Assembly (NCBI RefSeq): GCF_001702265.1
Contig: NZ_MAUE01000029.1
Span: 62,001 to 126,000, forward strand
Length of the DNA: 64,000 nucleotides
Source of the DNA: Pseudomonas aylmerensis
Lineage (GTDB): Bacteria; Pseudomonadota; Gammaproteobacteria; Pseudomonadales; Pseudomonadaceae
Reading direction: 5' to 3'
In this document: in pieces, positions 24,306 through 33,342 of the stretch
Numbering within the stretch: position 1 is the stretch's first letter
Layout of the letters: each line of letters starts with the position of its first letter
The notes under the pieces: model-generated
Told to the model about the DNA's origin: nothing
The model's database searches: none
The model's input: the letters and a program-made list of their open reading frames with translations, nothing else
Position numbers and translations under genes: made by a program

Positions 24306-25562
24306 TTAAGGCAACGTCGCAACCACCGCGTCGTCATTGTGCGCGCTGTCCTCGGCAATCCCTGCCACATAGCTGCCGTTGGGTGAAATGGCGGTCAGGC
24401 CGCTTTCTTCACCTCCGTTGAACTGGGGAATCGCAACGGTGCCTGCCGCTGCTGTCCACGTAGCGGCCTGAGCATGTTCGCCCGTGTTTTCGCTGGTGAG
24501 TGCAACGGTGTCGTTATCACTCAAATCGACGAAACCCACATGAGTACCGCCGGCCAGCGTCGGGATCAGCGTGGTAGCGCCAGTGGTTGACGCTGCCCAA
24601 AACGCCAATAGCGCGTGCCCATCGGTATTTTGATAAGACACAACCGCGTTGCCGTTGTTGTTCAGGCGTAGCCCCTCGATGCGGGGAGTTCCCGCGACGC
24701 CGCTGACGCTGCTCAAGAGTACCGGGGTAGAAGCAGGGCTGGCCCAATAGGCGGCACTTGGGGTATCCGGGGCGGCAAAGTGGCAGGTGCCGAGCATCTG
24801 CATTGCATTATTGACGCTGCTGAGGCTGCAACCGGTACTTCCGGACGGTGTGGACAGGACCGTGGTGACCAGCGCGCCGAGCAACCCGGTTTTCTGAACG
24901 ACTTTGGCAGTGTCATTACCTGTCGCCGTGTTGGGGCAATTCAGGGCAGTGCTGGGTACGCCATTGATCGGTGTGTCGTTCACATCGGCAACCCTGCAGT
25001 TGTCGTGCAGGATAGACAATTGAACCGGGGCGGTACTGCCTGCGAGCCACAGGACGGCGGTGGCATCGTTGCTGCCACTGAGACTCTCGCCGCCCAGCAC
25101 ACCACTCTGGTTGTAGGCGGTGATAGCGGTAGCCACTTCAGGTAGCAGGCCGGTGCCAAGCACTGACAGCGATTGCAGCTTTTGGGGGAGGCTGCTGGGT
25201 GCAGTGGCGCTCCAGAACACACCCGTGGCGCGGTTGTCCGCAGTGACACATACGCCCGCTATGGTTCCATTGTTGGCGATGCCCAACGCGTCGCAGCTTT
25301 GACCCGTGACCAGGGGCGGTAACGGAACTTCCGTGCCGGCGGTCACCGCGACCCACGCCACCGCAGGGCCGGAAACATTCCCCGGCAGGCACATGCCCGT
25401 GACAACTCCGTTGTTGTTGACGCCTCTTGAGCCACATTGCGCGCCTGCGGCCGTACCTTCGCCTACAAACGTTGCTGCATTGACCAGGCCGGTGTACAGC
25501 GTGGTACCTGTCAGGCAGAGCAGCACAAGGGGGGTGAAGGCAAACTTGGTCAAGTTGTTCAT
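24306..25562 (-). CDS. Secreted HAF-type repeat protein (predicted beta-propeller)
   Basis: This is 418 residues from the ATG at 25562. A signal peptide ends at ...LYTGLVNA-ATF. The mature protein is made of about seven repeats of ~50-60 residues, each with a core of the form [VIL]N-x-x-G-x-[VI]-x-G followed ~12 residues later by A-x-x-W, for example VNNNGVVTGMC...AVAW, IANNGTIAGVC...GVFW and LNNNGNAVVSY...LAFW. Seven such units suggest a propeller, and early repeats carry Cys pairs that may form disulfides. Composition is Thr/Ser/Asn rich and less GC-rich than neighbours, suggesting acquisition. A lux-box-like palindrome lies ~112 bp upstream. Function is unknown. Confidence 0.7.
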   Translation of the reverse strand: MNNLTKFAFTPLVLLCLTGTTLYTGLVNAATFVGEGTAAGAQCGSRGVNNNGVVTGMCLPGNVSGPAVAWVAVTAGTEVPLPPLVTGQSCDALGIANNGTIAGVCVTADNRATGVFWSATAPSSLPQKLQSLSVLGTGLLPEVATAITAYNQSGVLGGESLSGSNDATAVLWLAGSTAPVQLSILHDNCRVADVNDTPINGVPSTALNCPNTATGNDTAKVVQKTGLLGALVTTVLSTPSGSTGCSLSSVNNAMQMLGTCHFAAPDTPSAAYWASPASTPVLLSSVSGVAGTPRIEGLRLNNNGNAVVSYQNTDGHALLAFWAASTTGATTLIPTLAGGTHVGFVDLSDNDTVALTSENTGEHAQAATWTAAAGTVAIPQFNGGEESGLTAISPNGSYVAGIAEDSAHNDDAVVATLP

Positions 25563-25664
25563 GGTCAATCCTTCCCTGGTAATTGATATTGATAACAGGA
25601 TGTGGATGTTCTGTTCACGCGCCCGAGATATAACGGGAGTCTTGGCGCAAAATCCGTGACTGAC

Positions 25665-25684
25665 AACTGTCAACGTTGACAGGT
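25665..25684 (-). promoter_or_regulatory. Lux-box-like palindrome upstream of the HAF-repeat gene
   Basis: AACTGTCAACGTTGACAGGT contains the perfect 16-bp palindrome CTGTCAACGTTGACAG and fits the LuxR-family 20-mer pattern NNCTG-N10-CAGNN. Its centre is 112 bp upstream of the HAF gene start. A candidate -10 (TTATAT, minus strand, 25628-25633) lies ~44 bp away. The remaining bases in 25563-25790 include a run of nine G (25736-25744) and no gene. Confidence 0.6.
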
Positions 25685-25790
25685 TGAAGGGGGCTAGAGG
25701 CGAGTAGCAGGCAAGCGTCGCCACTCGGTAGCGAAGGGGGGGGGTACGCTCGACACGTAGGGCTGCTCTTTAGACCTGCACCTGGTGTTC

Positions 25791-26024
25791 TCAGGGAAGC
25801 AGATTGCTCTTTAGAAATTTAGGGGGTCTGAAATAATCCTTCTCACCCCAACCGCTACCCCAGGAGTTCTTCACTATCCAGTAATCCCTACCACTTTCGC
25901 CGCCATGGAAATCAAGCAGGCTTCGGTGATCCTGCGCAACGGGCTGGCCAAAGGCGACACTGACGTTGTAGGCGGCTAAAAAGCCCATCAAGACAATTAG
26001 CAAACGATGTTTTGATCCTTTCAT
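25791..26024 (-). pseudogene. Papain-family (C1) cysteine protease remnant with signal peptide
   Basis: This is a 77-codon frame from the ATG at 26024. It encodes a signal peptide (LLIVLMGFLAAYNVSVAFG) followed, after ~25 residues, by GRDYWIVKNSWGSGWGEKDYF. That is the active-site Asn region of papain-like C1 proteases (KNSWG). The catalytic Cys and His regions, normally ~150 residues of sequence before this point, are absent, and the C-terminus diverges straight after YFR. The simplest reading is an internal in-frame deletion of a secreted protease gene. A lux-box-like site remains upstream at the same distance as for the HAF gene. Confidence 0.7.
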
Positions 26025-26121
26025 GTTCAACCCTGCCTGATAGAGAGTTCAGGTCGCACAGTGGCTCGTCGTTAAACCGCTGGTTGTAAGTTGAATTAAA
26101 GAGTCGCGAAATAAAAAGCGC

Positions 26122-26141
26122 AACTGTCAAACTTGACAGCT
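26122..26141 (-). promoter_or_regulatory. Lux-box-like palindrome upstream of the protease remnant
   Basis: AACTGTCAAACTTGACAGCT fits NNCTG-N10-CAGNN and shares AACTGTCAA and TTGACAG with the site at 25665-25684. Its centre lies ~107 bp upstream of the remnant's start. A -10-like TTTAAT (minus strand, 26095-26100) is centred 34 bp downstream, which would place the box near -43, the usual LuxR class II activation position. Confidence 0.6.
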
Positions 26142-26241
26142 TGTGCTCAACTCAAAAAAGGTATTGGGAAAGCGGGCCCTCTTCCTCCGAAGCGGACCCA
26201 GGGCACCTCAAGATTAGAGGTTGCCGGGAGTGGTGGGTGCG

Positions 26242-27180
26242 TCAATTCAACTGATGGCGATACGGCAAATCCGGCCCAGTCTTGCCACACGTCAACGCGG
26301 CAGCGCGGATGGCGAAGCCGAGCATCGTGTCGATTTGCGTGCGGGTCAGTTGTTGCAGGCCCTCTACCGAATCCAGGTTCTGCTCGGTCAACCAGGCAAT
26401 CAAGGCGGCCTGGAAGGTATCGCCAGCGCCGACGGTATCGGCCATCACCACCTTCTGTGCCGGTTGCGACCAGTTGCCGTGCTGGCGGCTGAAGACGCTG
26501 GCACCGTCGCCGCCACGGGTGAGGAATACCAGCTGGCAGCGGTGCTGCAGCCAGCCTTGCAGCACGCTTTCCGGCGACTGGTCGGGGTAGAGCAGGTGCA
26601 GGTCTTCGTCGCTGACCTTGATCAGGTCGGCGTGCTTGACCAGCTCCGCCACGCGCTCGCGCCACAGCTGGATATCCGGCTGGGGGTTGAGGCGTACGTT
26701 GGGGTCGAGGCTGATCAGGCGCTTGCCGCTTTCGCGCTTGACCAGGCTCAGCAGGGTGTCGCCGATCGGCTGCACCACCAGCGAGAACGAGCCGACATGC
26801 AGGCCGCGAATGTCCGCGCCCAGCGCCGGCAGATGCGCGACTTCCAGCAGGCGGTCGGCGCAGCCTTCGCCGCGGAAGTTGTACTGCGGCGAACCATTGG
26901 CGCCCACGGCGACCATCGACAACGTCGTCGGCGCAGCAAACTCCACCAGGAACTGCTCGCTGACGCCTTCATCCTTGAGCACCTGCAACAAGCGCCGCCC
27001 AAGGAAGTCGGTCGACAACCCGCCGAACAGCCCGGCATCGATGCCCAGGCGGCGCAGACCCACCGCAACGTTGAACGGCGAGCCACCGGCAATTGCCTTG
27101 TAATTGACCTTGGAAGCCTGCCCGCTGGCATCTTCCTCGCTGAAAAAATCAAACAGCGCTTCACCGCACACCAGATACAT
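26242..27180 (-). CDS. mtlZ: PfkB-family fructokinase of the mannitol operon
   Basis: This 312-residue ribokinase-fold kinase has PfkB signature 1 near AIAGGSPFNVAVGLRRLG and signature 2 DTVGAGDTFQAALIAWL, where the second Asp is the catalytic base. It phosphorylates the fructose released from mannitol by MtlD. It is the last gene of mtlEFGKDYZ, 12 bp after mtlY. The length is typical. Identification as fructokinase rather than another sugar kinase rests on the operon context. Confidence 0.88.
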   Translation of the reverse strand: MYLVCGEALFDFFSEEDASGQASKVNYKAIAGGSPFNVAVGLRRLGIDAGLFGGLSTDFLGRRLLQVLKDEGVSEQFLVEFAAPTTLSMVAVGANGSPQYNFRGEGCADRLLEVAHLPALGADIRGLHVGSFSLVVQPIGDTLLSLVKRESGKRLISLDPNVRLNPQPDIQLWRERVAELVKHADLIKVSDEDLHLLYPDQSPESVLQGWLQHRCQLVFLTRGGDGASVFSRQHGNWSQPAQKVVMADTVGAGDTFQAALIAWLTEQNLDSVEGLQQLTRTQIDTMLGFAIRAAALTCGKTGPDLPYRHQLN

Positions 27181-27192
27181 AGTCGTTCGCTC

Positions 27193-28674
27193 TTAAAGGG
27201 TTGCTACTAGCTGTTGATAGCGCGCGTACGCCTGTTGGTAGGCGCTGACGCTGGCTGCCACCGGCAGGGTACGGCTGGTCGGGTCGACGCTCACGCACCG
27301 GTCGCACAGGCTGGCCAGGGATTCGCCGGACTGGCACCACGCCGCCTGGATCGCCGCGCCCAGGGCCGCAGCCTCGCTTTGTTCGGTGCAGATAACCTCG
27401 GTATTCATGATATCGGCGACCATCTGCCGCCACACCGGGCTTTTCGAACCGCCGCCGATCAAGCGGATGCGCAGGCTTTGCAGGCCGGTGTGGCGTAGCA
27501 GGTCGAGACCGTAGCGCAGGCCGAAGGTGGTGCCTTCGACCACGGCGCGGCACAGGTTGGCGCGGGTCAGGTTGGTCATGGTCAGGCCGTGCAGGCTGCC
27601 GGTGGCGTGGGGCAGGGCGGGCACGCGTTCGCCGTTGAGAAACGGCAGCATGCTCACGCCGTCGGCGCCGATCGGGGCCTTTTCGACCAAGGCGTTGAAA
27701 GCGTTGAGGTCCAGCTCGAACAACTCGCGGATTACCCCGGTGGCGTTCGTCAGGTTCATCGTGCAGATCAACGGCAGCCAGCCGCCGCTGGAGGAACAGA
27801 AAGTCGCCACCGACGCCTGCGCACTCACGTTGGGTTGGTCGGCGAAGGCATACACGGTGCCCGAGGAACCCAGGCTCATGGTGATCACACCGGGGGCGAT
27901 ATTGCCAGTGCCGATGGCGCCCATCATGTTGTCGCCGCCACCGCTGGAGACAAGCGCGTTGGGGTTGATGCCCAGGCGTTCGGCGATGGCCGGCAGGATC
28001 GTGCCCACCGCCTGGTCGGCGTCAATCAGTTCGGGCAGCGCGGCTTGCAGGCGACCGCTGGGGTCGATGTGCTGGAGCAGCGCCACGTCCCATTCACGGG
28101 TGCGCACATTGAAGTAACCGGTGCCGGAGGCATCGCCGTATTCCGCCACGGCGCGGCCGGTGAGCCAGTAGTTGAGGTAGTCGTGAGGCAGCAGGATATG
28201 TGCGATGCGCGCGAACACGTCCGGGTGCTGCTCGCGGGTCCAGAGCAACTTGGACACGGTGTAGCCTGGCGCGATGGCCACGCCGAGGCGCTCCAGCGAG
28301 CCACTTTCGCCGCCCAGGTAGTGCAGCAGACGATCATTTTCGGGCGCGGTTTCGGTGTCGCACCACAGCTTGGCCGGGCGCAGCACCTGGCCGCTGTCAT
28401 CCAACAGCACCAGCCCGTGCTGCTGGCCGGACACGCCGATGCCAAGGATGTCCTGGCCGTCGACGCCGGCCTGTTGCAAGGCGCGGTGGGTGGCTTCGGT
28501 AAAGGCGTCCAGCCACTCCTGGGTGTGCTGTTCGCGACGGCCATTCGCGCCGCTGATCAGAGTGTGCGCCGCAGCGCCGAGGCCCAGCACCTTGCCGCTG
28601 GACGCGTCGAGGACGATGGCCTTGGTGCCTTGGGTGCCGCAGTCGATGCCGAGGAACAGGTTTTGCTGGGTCAT
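27193..28674 (-). CDS. mtlY: FGGY-family xylulokinase
   Basis: This is 493 residues from the ATG at 28674. FGGY kinase features are visible: the N-terminal phosphate motif FLGIDCGTQGTKAIVLD, VSGQQHGLVLLDDSGQVLRPAKLWCDTE, and the C-terminal GGGSKSPVWRQMVADIM. It phosphorylates D-xylulose, the product of D-arabitol oxidation by the same broad-specificity dehydrogenase (MtlD). This explains its place in a polyol operon. A REPIN separates it from mtlD, which probably reduces its expression relative to upstream genes. Confidence 0.9.
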   Translation of the reverse strand: MTQQNLFLGIDCGTQGTKAIVLDASSGKVLGLGAAAHTLISGANGRREQHTQEWLDAFTEATHRALQQAGVDGQDILGIGVSGQQHGLVLLDDSGQVLRPAKLWCDTETAPENDRLLHYLGGESGSLERLGVAIAPGYTVSKLLWTREQHPDVFARIAHILLPHDYLNYWLTGRAVAEYGDASGTGYFNVRTREWDVALLQHIDPSGRLQAALPELIDADQAVGTILPAIAERLGINPNALVSSGGGDNMMGAIGTGNIAPGVITMSLGSSGTVYAFADQPNVSAQASVATFCSSSGGWLPLICTMNLTNATGVIRELFELDLNAFNALVEKAPIGADGVSMLPFLNGERVPALPHATGSLHGLTMTNLTRANLCRAVVEGTTFGLRYGLDLLRHTGLQSLRIRLIGGGSKSPVWRQMVADIMNTEVICTEQSEAAALGAAIQAAWCQSGESLASLCDRCVSVDPTSRTLPVAASVSAYQQAYARYQQLVATL

Positions 28675-28724
28675 GAGGGTGTGCTCAGCGGTGTTATTTT
28701 TTTGGATTGGCAACCCGGTCCAGT

Positions 28725-28810
28725 GTGGGAGGGGGCTTGCCCCCGATGGCTGTGGGTCAGTGAAGGATATTTGCCTGACACACCCTCATCGGGGGCAAGC
28801 CCCCTCCCAC
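28725..28810. repeat. REPIN between mtlD and mtlY
   Basis: Arms 28725-28748 and 28787-28810 are 24-bp perfect reverse complements (GTGGGAGGGGGCTTGCCCCC core), with a 38-bp spacer. It starts 2 bp after the mtlD stop codon. A stable hairpin here may protect upstream mRNA and reduce read-through into mtlYZ. Confidence 0.88.
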
Positions 28811-28812
28811 AT

Positions 28813-30294
28813 TTAAACCGGTTTCTTCAGGAGGTTCTGTAGGGTTTCGGTGACGCCGTTATCACGCAAGCTCCCATAGCAACGCTCGAACGCTGCCACA
28901 AACTCCGGCGAGTTGGGAATAGCCGTGCCGAAAATCTCTTCCACTCCCAGCAGTCGCTGGCTGATCAGCGCCTCATCACTCACCAGCCCCTGGCAGAATT
29001 CCGCACGCGGGTCGGGGATTTTATAGCTCACGCCATTCTCATCCACGCCCTTCAAATACAAGGCCCAGGCCGCGACCACCAGCGCCGCACGCTCGGTCTC
29101 GCGCCCATCGGCTATCAGGCGGTTGATGGTCGGCACGGTGAACTTGGGGAACTTCGACGAGCCATCCGAGCACACGCGCTCCAACTGGTCGGCAATCGCC
29201 TGGTTGGAAAAGCGGTCGACCAGGGTCTGCTTATAGTCGGTCAGGTCGATACCCGGTACCGGCGCCAGGTTCGGCGTGACATCCAGGTCCATGTAGGCGC
29301 GCATGTACGCGACGAACAGCGGGTCGTTCATGGTCTCGTGCACGAACCGGTAACCCTTGAGAAACCCCAGGTAAGTCAGGGCCAGGTGGCTGCCGTTGAG
29401 CAGGCCGATCTTCATCTCTTCGTAGGGCGTCACGTCATCGGTGAACTGCACGCCGACCTTCTCCCAGGCCGGGCGGCCGTTGACGAACTTGTCTTCCAGC
29501 ACCCATTGCACAAACGGTTCGCAGACCACCGGCCAGGCATCGTCGATGCCGTGCTCGTCGTGCAACTGCAGGCGGTGGGCGGTGCTGGTCATCGGCGTGA
29601 TGCGGTCGACCATGGCGTTCGGAAAGCTCACATTGGCCTTGATCCAGTCGTGCAGGTCGGCATTGTGCAGCGCGGCAAAGGCCAGCAACGCCTTGCGCGT
29701 GACGGCGCCGTTGTGCGGCAGGTTATCGCAGGACATCACCGTGAACGCCGGGGTGCCGGCGGCGCGGCGCTGGGTCAGCGCGGCGCAGATGAAGCCGAAC
29801 ACGGTTTTCGGTGCGCCGGGGTGCGCCAGGTCATGCTGGATCTGCGGCAGGTGGGCCATGAACTCGCCGTTGCTGTCGTCGATGCAGTAGCCGCCTTCGG
29901 TGATGGTCAGCGAGACGATGCGAATCTCGGGGCTGGCCAGTTTGTCGATCAATGCCTGGGCGCTGTCTTCGGCGAGCAGCATGTCGCTGATCGAGCCGAT
30001 CACACGCACTTCGGTGTCGTCGGTGTCGCCCAGTTCATAGAGGGTGAACAGGTAGTCCTGGCCCGCCAGGTCGTCGCGGGCCTTGCGGTCCTCGCTGCGC
30101 AGGCCGACGCCGCAGATGCTCCAGTCCAGGCCTTCGCCGGTGTTCATCAGCGCATCGGTGTAGTACGCCTGGTGCGCACGGTGGAAACCGCCGACGCCGA
30201 TATGGGCGATGCCCTGGGAGGTGCTGGCAATCGCATAGGCCGGGATGTTCACGTGCGGCGCCAGTTGGGTAAGGTTCTGCTTATTCAGTTTCAT
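28813..30294 (-). CDS. mtlD: Mannitol 2-dehydrogenase
   Basis: This is 493 residues from the ATG at 30294. The polyol-specific long-chain dehydrogenase motif K-x4-N-x2-H is at Lys295, Asn300 and His303 (KIGLLNGSHLALTYLG); the NAD-binding loop is GVGGFHRAHQAYY. The sequence closely follows the characterised P. fluorescens enzyme in length and residue numbering. It oxidises D-mannitol to D-fructose with NAD+, and also D-arabitol and D-sorbitol. It lies 16 bp after mtlK. A GTG codon directly before the ATG is an alternative start but less likely. Confidence 0.97.
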   Translation of the reverse strand: MKLNKQNLTQLAPHVNIPAYAIASTSQGIAHIGVGGFHRAHQAYYTDALMNTGEGLDWSICGVGLRSEDRKARDDLAGQDYLFTLYELGDTDDTEVRVIGSISDMLLAEDSAQALIDKLASPEIRIVSLTITEGGYCIDDSNGEFMAHLPQIQHDLAHPGAPKTVFGFICAALTQRRAAGTPAFTVMSCDNLPHNGAVTRKALLAFAALHNADLHDWIKANVSFPNAMVDRITPMTSTAHRLQLHDEHGIDDAWPVVCEPFVQWVLEDKFVNGRPAWEKVGVQFTDDVTPYEEMKIGLLNGSHLALTYLGFLKGYRFVHETMNDPLFVAYMRAYMDLDVTPNLAPVPGIDLTDYKQTLVDRFSNQAIADQLERVCSDGSSKFPKFTVPTINRLIADGRETERAALVVAAWALYLKGVDENGVSYKIPDPRAEFCQGLVSDEALISQRLLGVEEIFGTAIPNSPEFVAAFERCYGSLRDNGVTETLQNLLKKPV

Positions 30295-30310
30295 CACAAC
30301 TCTCGCGAAA

Positions 30311-31414
<1,104 letters not shown>

Positions 31415-31451
31415 GATGGGCCTCCGCTTTGAATTTTTTATTGAAAGGCCG

Positions 31452-32282
31452 TTATTTCACGGCGCCGAAGGACAAACCGCGTACCAGCTGTTTCTGGCTG
31501 ATCCAGCCAAAGATCAGGATCGGCGCGCAGGCCAGGGTCGAGACGGCGGACAACTTGGCCCAGAACAAGCCTTCAGGGCTGGAGTAGGAGGCGATCAGCG
31601 CGGTCAGCGGTGCTGCGTTGGACGAGGTCAGGTTCAACGACCAGAACGCTTCGTTCCAGCACAGGATCAGCGACAGCAATACCGTGGACGCCAGGCCGCC
31701 CTTGGCGATCGGCAGCAGCACCCGGACCATTTCCTGCCACAGGGTGGCGCCGTCCAGGCGCGCGGCTTCGAGGATGTCCTTGGGGATGTCCTTGAAGTAG
31801 GTGTAAACCATCCAGACCACAATCGGCAGGTTGATCAGGGTGTAGATAATGATCAGCGCGATACGCGTATCCAGCAGGCCGAAGCTCTTGGCCAGCAGGT
31901 AGATCGGCATCAGCACGCCCACCGGTGGCAGCATCTTGGTGGAGAGCATCCACAGCAGCGTGCCCTTGGTGCGCTTGGTCTCGTAGAAGGCCATGGAGTA
32001 GGCGGCCGGCACCGAGATCAGCAGGCACAGGGCGGTGGCACTGAACGAAATCAGCACCGAGTTCCAGGCGTAGCTGAAGTAGTTGCTGCGCTCGTTGATG
32101 TGCAGGTAGTTCTCCAGCGTCGGCGTGAAGATGAACTGCGGTGGGGTAGCGAACGCATCGATTTCGGTCTTGAAGCTGGTCAGCACCATCCAGAAGATCG
32201 GGAAGAAAATCAGGATCGCGATGGCCCAGGCCAAAGTGCCGAGCAACAGGCTTTGCAGGCGGCGGGATTGTTGAAGCGTCAT
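31452..32282 (-). CDS. mtlG: Polyol ABC transporter permease (inner, MalG type)
   Basis: This 276-residue protein has six predicted helices. The coupling-helix EAA motif reads DILEAARLDGATLWQEMVRVLLPIAKGG. The MalG-like N-terminus has a long first periplasmic stretch (FKTEIDAFATPPQFIFTPTLENY). It forms a heterodimer with MtlF. It begins 10 bp after mtlF. Confidence 0.94.
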   Translation of the reverse strand: MTLQQSRRLQSLLLGTLAWAIAILIFFPIFWMVLTSFKTEIDAFATPPQFIFTPTLENYLHINERSNYFSYAWNSVLISFSATALCLLISVPAAYSMAFYETKRTKGTLLWMLSTKMLPPVGVLMPIYLLAKSFGLLDTRIALIIIYTLINLPIVVWMVYTYFKDIPKDILEAARLDGATLWQEMVRVLLPIAKGGLASTVLLSLILCWNEAFWSLNLTSSNAAPLTALIASYSSPEGLFWAKLSAVSTLACAPILIFGWISQKQLVRGLSFGAVK

Positions 32283-32292
32283 GGCGCGGCCC

Positions 32293-33219
32293 TCAAGGCT
32301 TGTCAGTCAGGTTTTTGCCGATCATCCGCACCAGGATGATCGCCGCGATATTGGCGATGACCACGGCGATCAAGCCGCCGGCCGAGGCCATGCCCACGTC
32401 GAACTGCACCAGCGCCTGGTTGTAGATCAGGTAGGCGAGGTTGGTCGAGGCGTAGCCCGGGCCACCGTTGGTGGTGGTGAAGATTTCGGCGAACACCGAG
32501 AGCAGGAAGATGGTTTCGATCATCACCACCACGGCAATCGGGCGTGCCAGGTGGGGCAGGGTCAGGTGCCAGAAGATTGCGATGGCGCCGGCGCCGTCCA
32601 GGCGTGCGGCTTCCTTTTGTTCCTGGTCGAGGGACTGCATGGCGGTCATCAGCAGCAGGATCGCAAACGGCAGCCACTGCCACGACACAATGATGATGAT
32701 CGACAGCAACGGATAGTGCGCCAGCCAGTCCACCGGCTCGGCGCCGAACAGCTTCCAGACGGCGGCGAGAATTCCCGACACCGGGTGGAAAATCAGGTTT
32801 TTCCAGATCAGCGCACCGACGGTGGGCATGATGAAGAACGGCGAAATCAGCATCACCCGCACGATGCCACGGCCCAGGAACTCACTGGCCTCCAGCAAGG
32901 CACTGATCAACACGCCGAACACCACGCTGATCAACAGCACGCTGCCGACCAGCAACAGGGTATTGGTGGCGCCCGGCAGGAAGCCTGAGTCGGTGATGAA
33001 ATAGGTGAAGTTCTCCAGCCCCACGAATTGGTTTTCGCCAGGGTAGAGCAGGTTGTAGCGGATCAGCGAAAAGTACAGGGTCATGCCCAGCGGCACGATC
33101 ATCCACAGCAGCAGCATGGCGACCGAAGGGGTGACGAGGAACCAGCCGGGGTTGGCCAGGCGGCTTTTGCGTGGCGTATGAGGCGTGGTCGTTTGCACTT
33201 GGGCAGTGGTGGTATTCAT
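32293..33219 (-). CDS. mtlF: Polyol ABC transporter permease (MalF type)
   Basis: This is 308 residues from the ATG at 33219. It has six helices and the EAA loop KEAARLDGAGAIAIFWHLTLPHLARP. The first helix is WFLVTPSVAMLLLWMIVPLGMTLYFS. It is the partner of MtlG. A perfect hairpin in the 123-bp gap to mtlE probably sets the ratio between abundant binding protein and scarce permease. Confidence 0.94.
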   Translation of the reverse strand: MNTTTAQVQTTTPHTPRKSRLANPGWFLVTPSVAMLLLWMIVPLGMTLYFSLIRYNLLYPGENQFVGLENFTYFITDSGFLPGATNTLLLVGSVLLISVVFGVLISALLEASEFLGRGIVRVMLISPFFIMPTVGALIWKNLIFHPVSGILAAVWKLFGAEPVDWLAHYPLLSIIIIVSWQWLPFAILLLMTAMQSLDQEQKEAARLDGAGAIAIFWHLTLPHLARPIAVVVMIETIFLLSVFAEIFTTTNGGPGYASTNLAYLIYNQALVQFDVGMASAGGLIAVVIANIAAIILVRMIGKNLTDKP

Positions 33220-33271
33220 AGGATCAGGACCAGTCAGGTACATGCAGAACGAGAATCGGAGCGCGGTCAGG

Positions 33272-33314
33272 GTGGGAACTGGCTTGCCTGCATCGCCGGC
33301 AAGCCAGTTCCCAC
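33272..33314. repeat. Perfect 17-bp hairpin between mtlE and mtlF
   Basis: GTGGGAACTGGCTTGCC (33272-33288) and its exact complement (33298-33314) enclose a 9-nt loop. It is a REP-class palindrome placed after the binding-protein gene and before the permease genes, as seen for malE-malF in enteric bacteria, where such hairpins stabilise upstream mRNA. Confidence 0.88.
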
Positions 33315-33342
33315 ATAAAGCAGTTACGGCGGTGTGCCGGCT

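Noticed and set aside
25736..25744. Run of nine G as a phase-variable contingency tract
   Set aside because: It lies outside any recognisable ORF and is not positioned in a promoter spacer. Without read-level length variation there is no case for phase variation.
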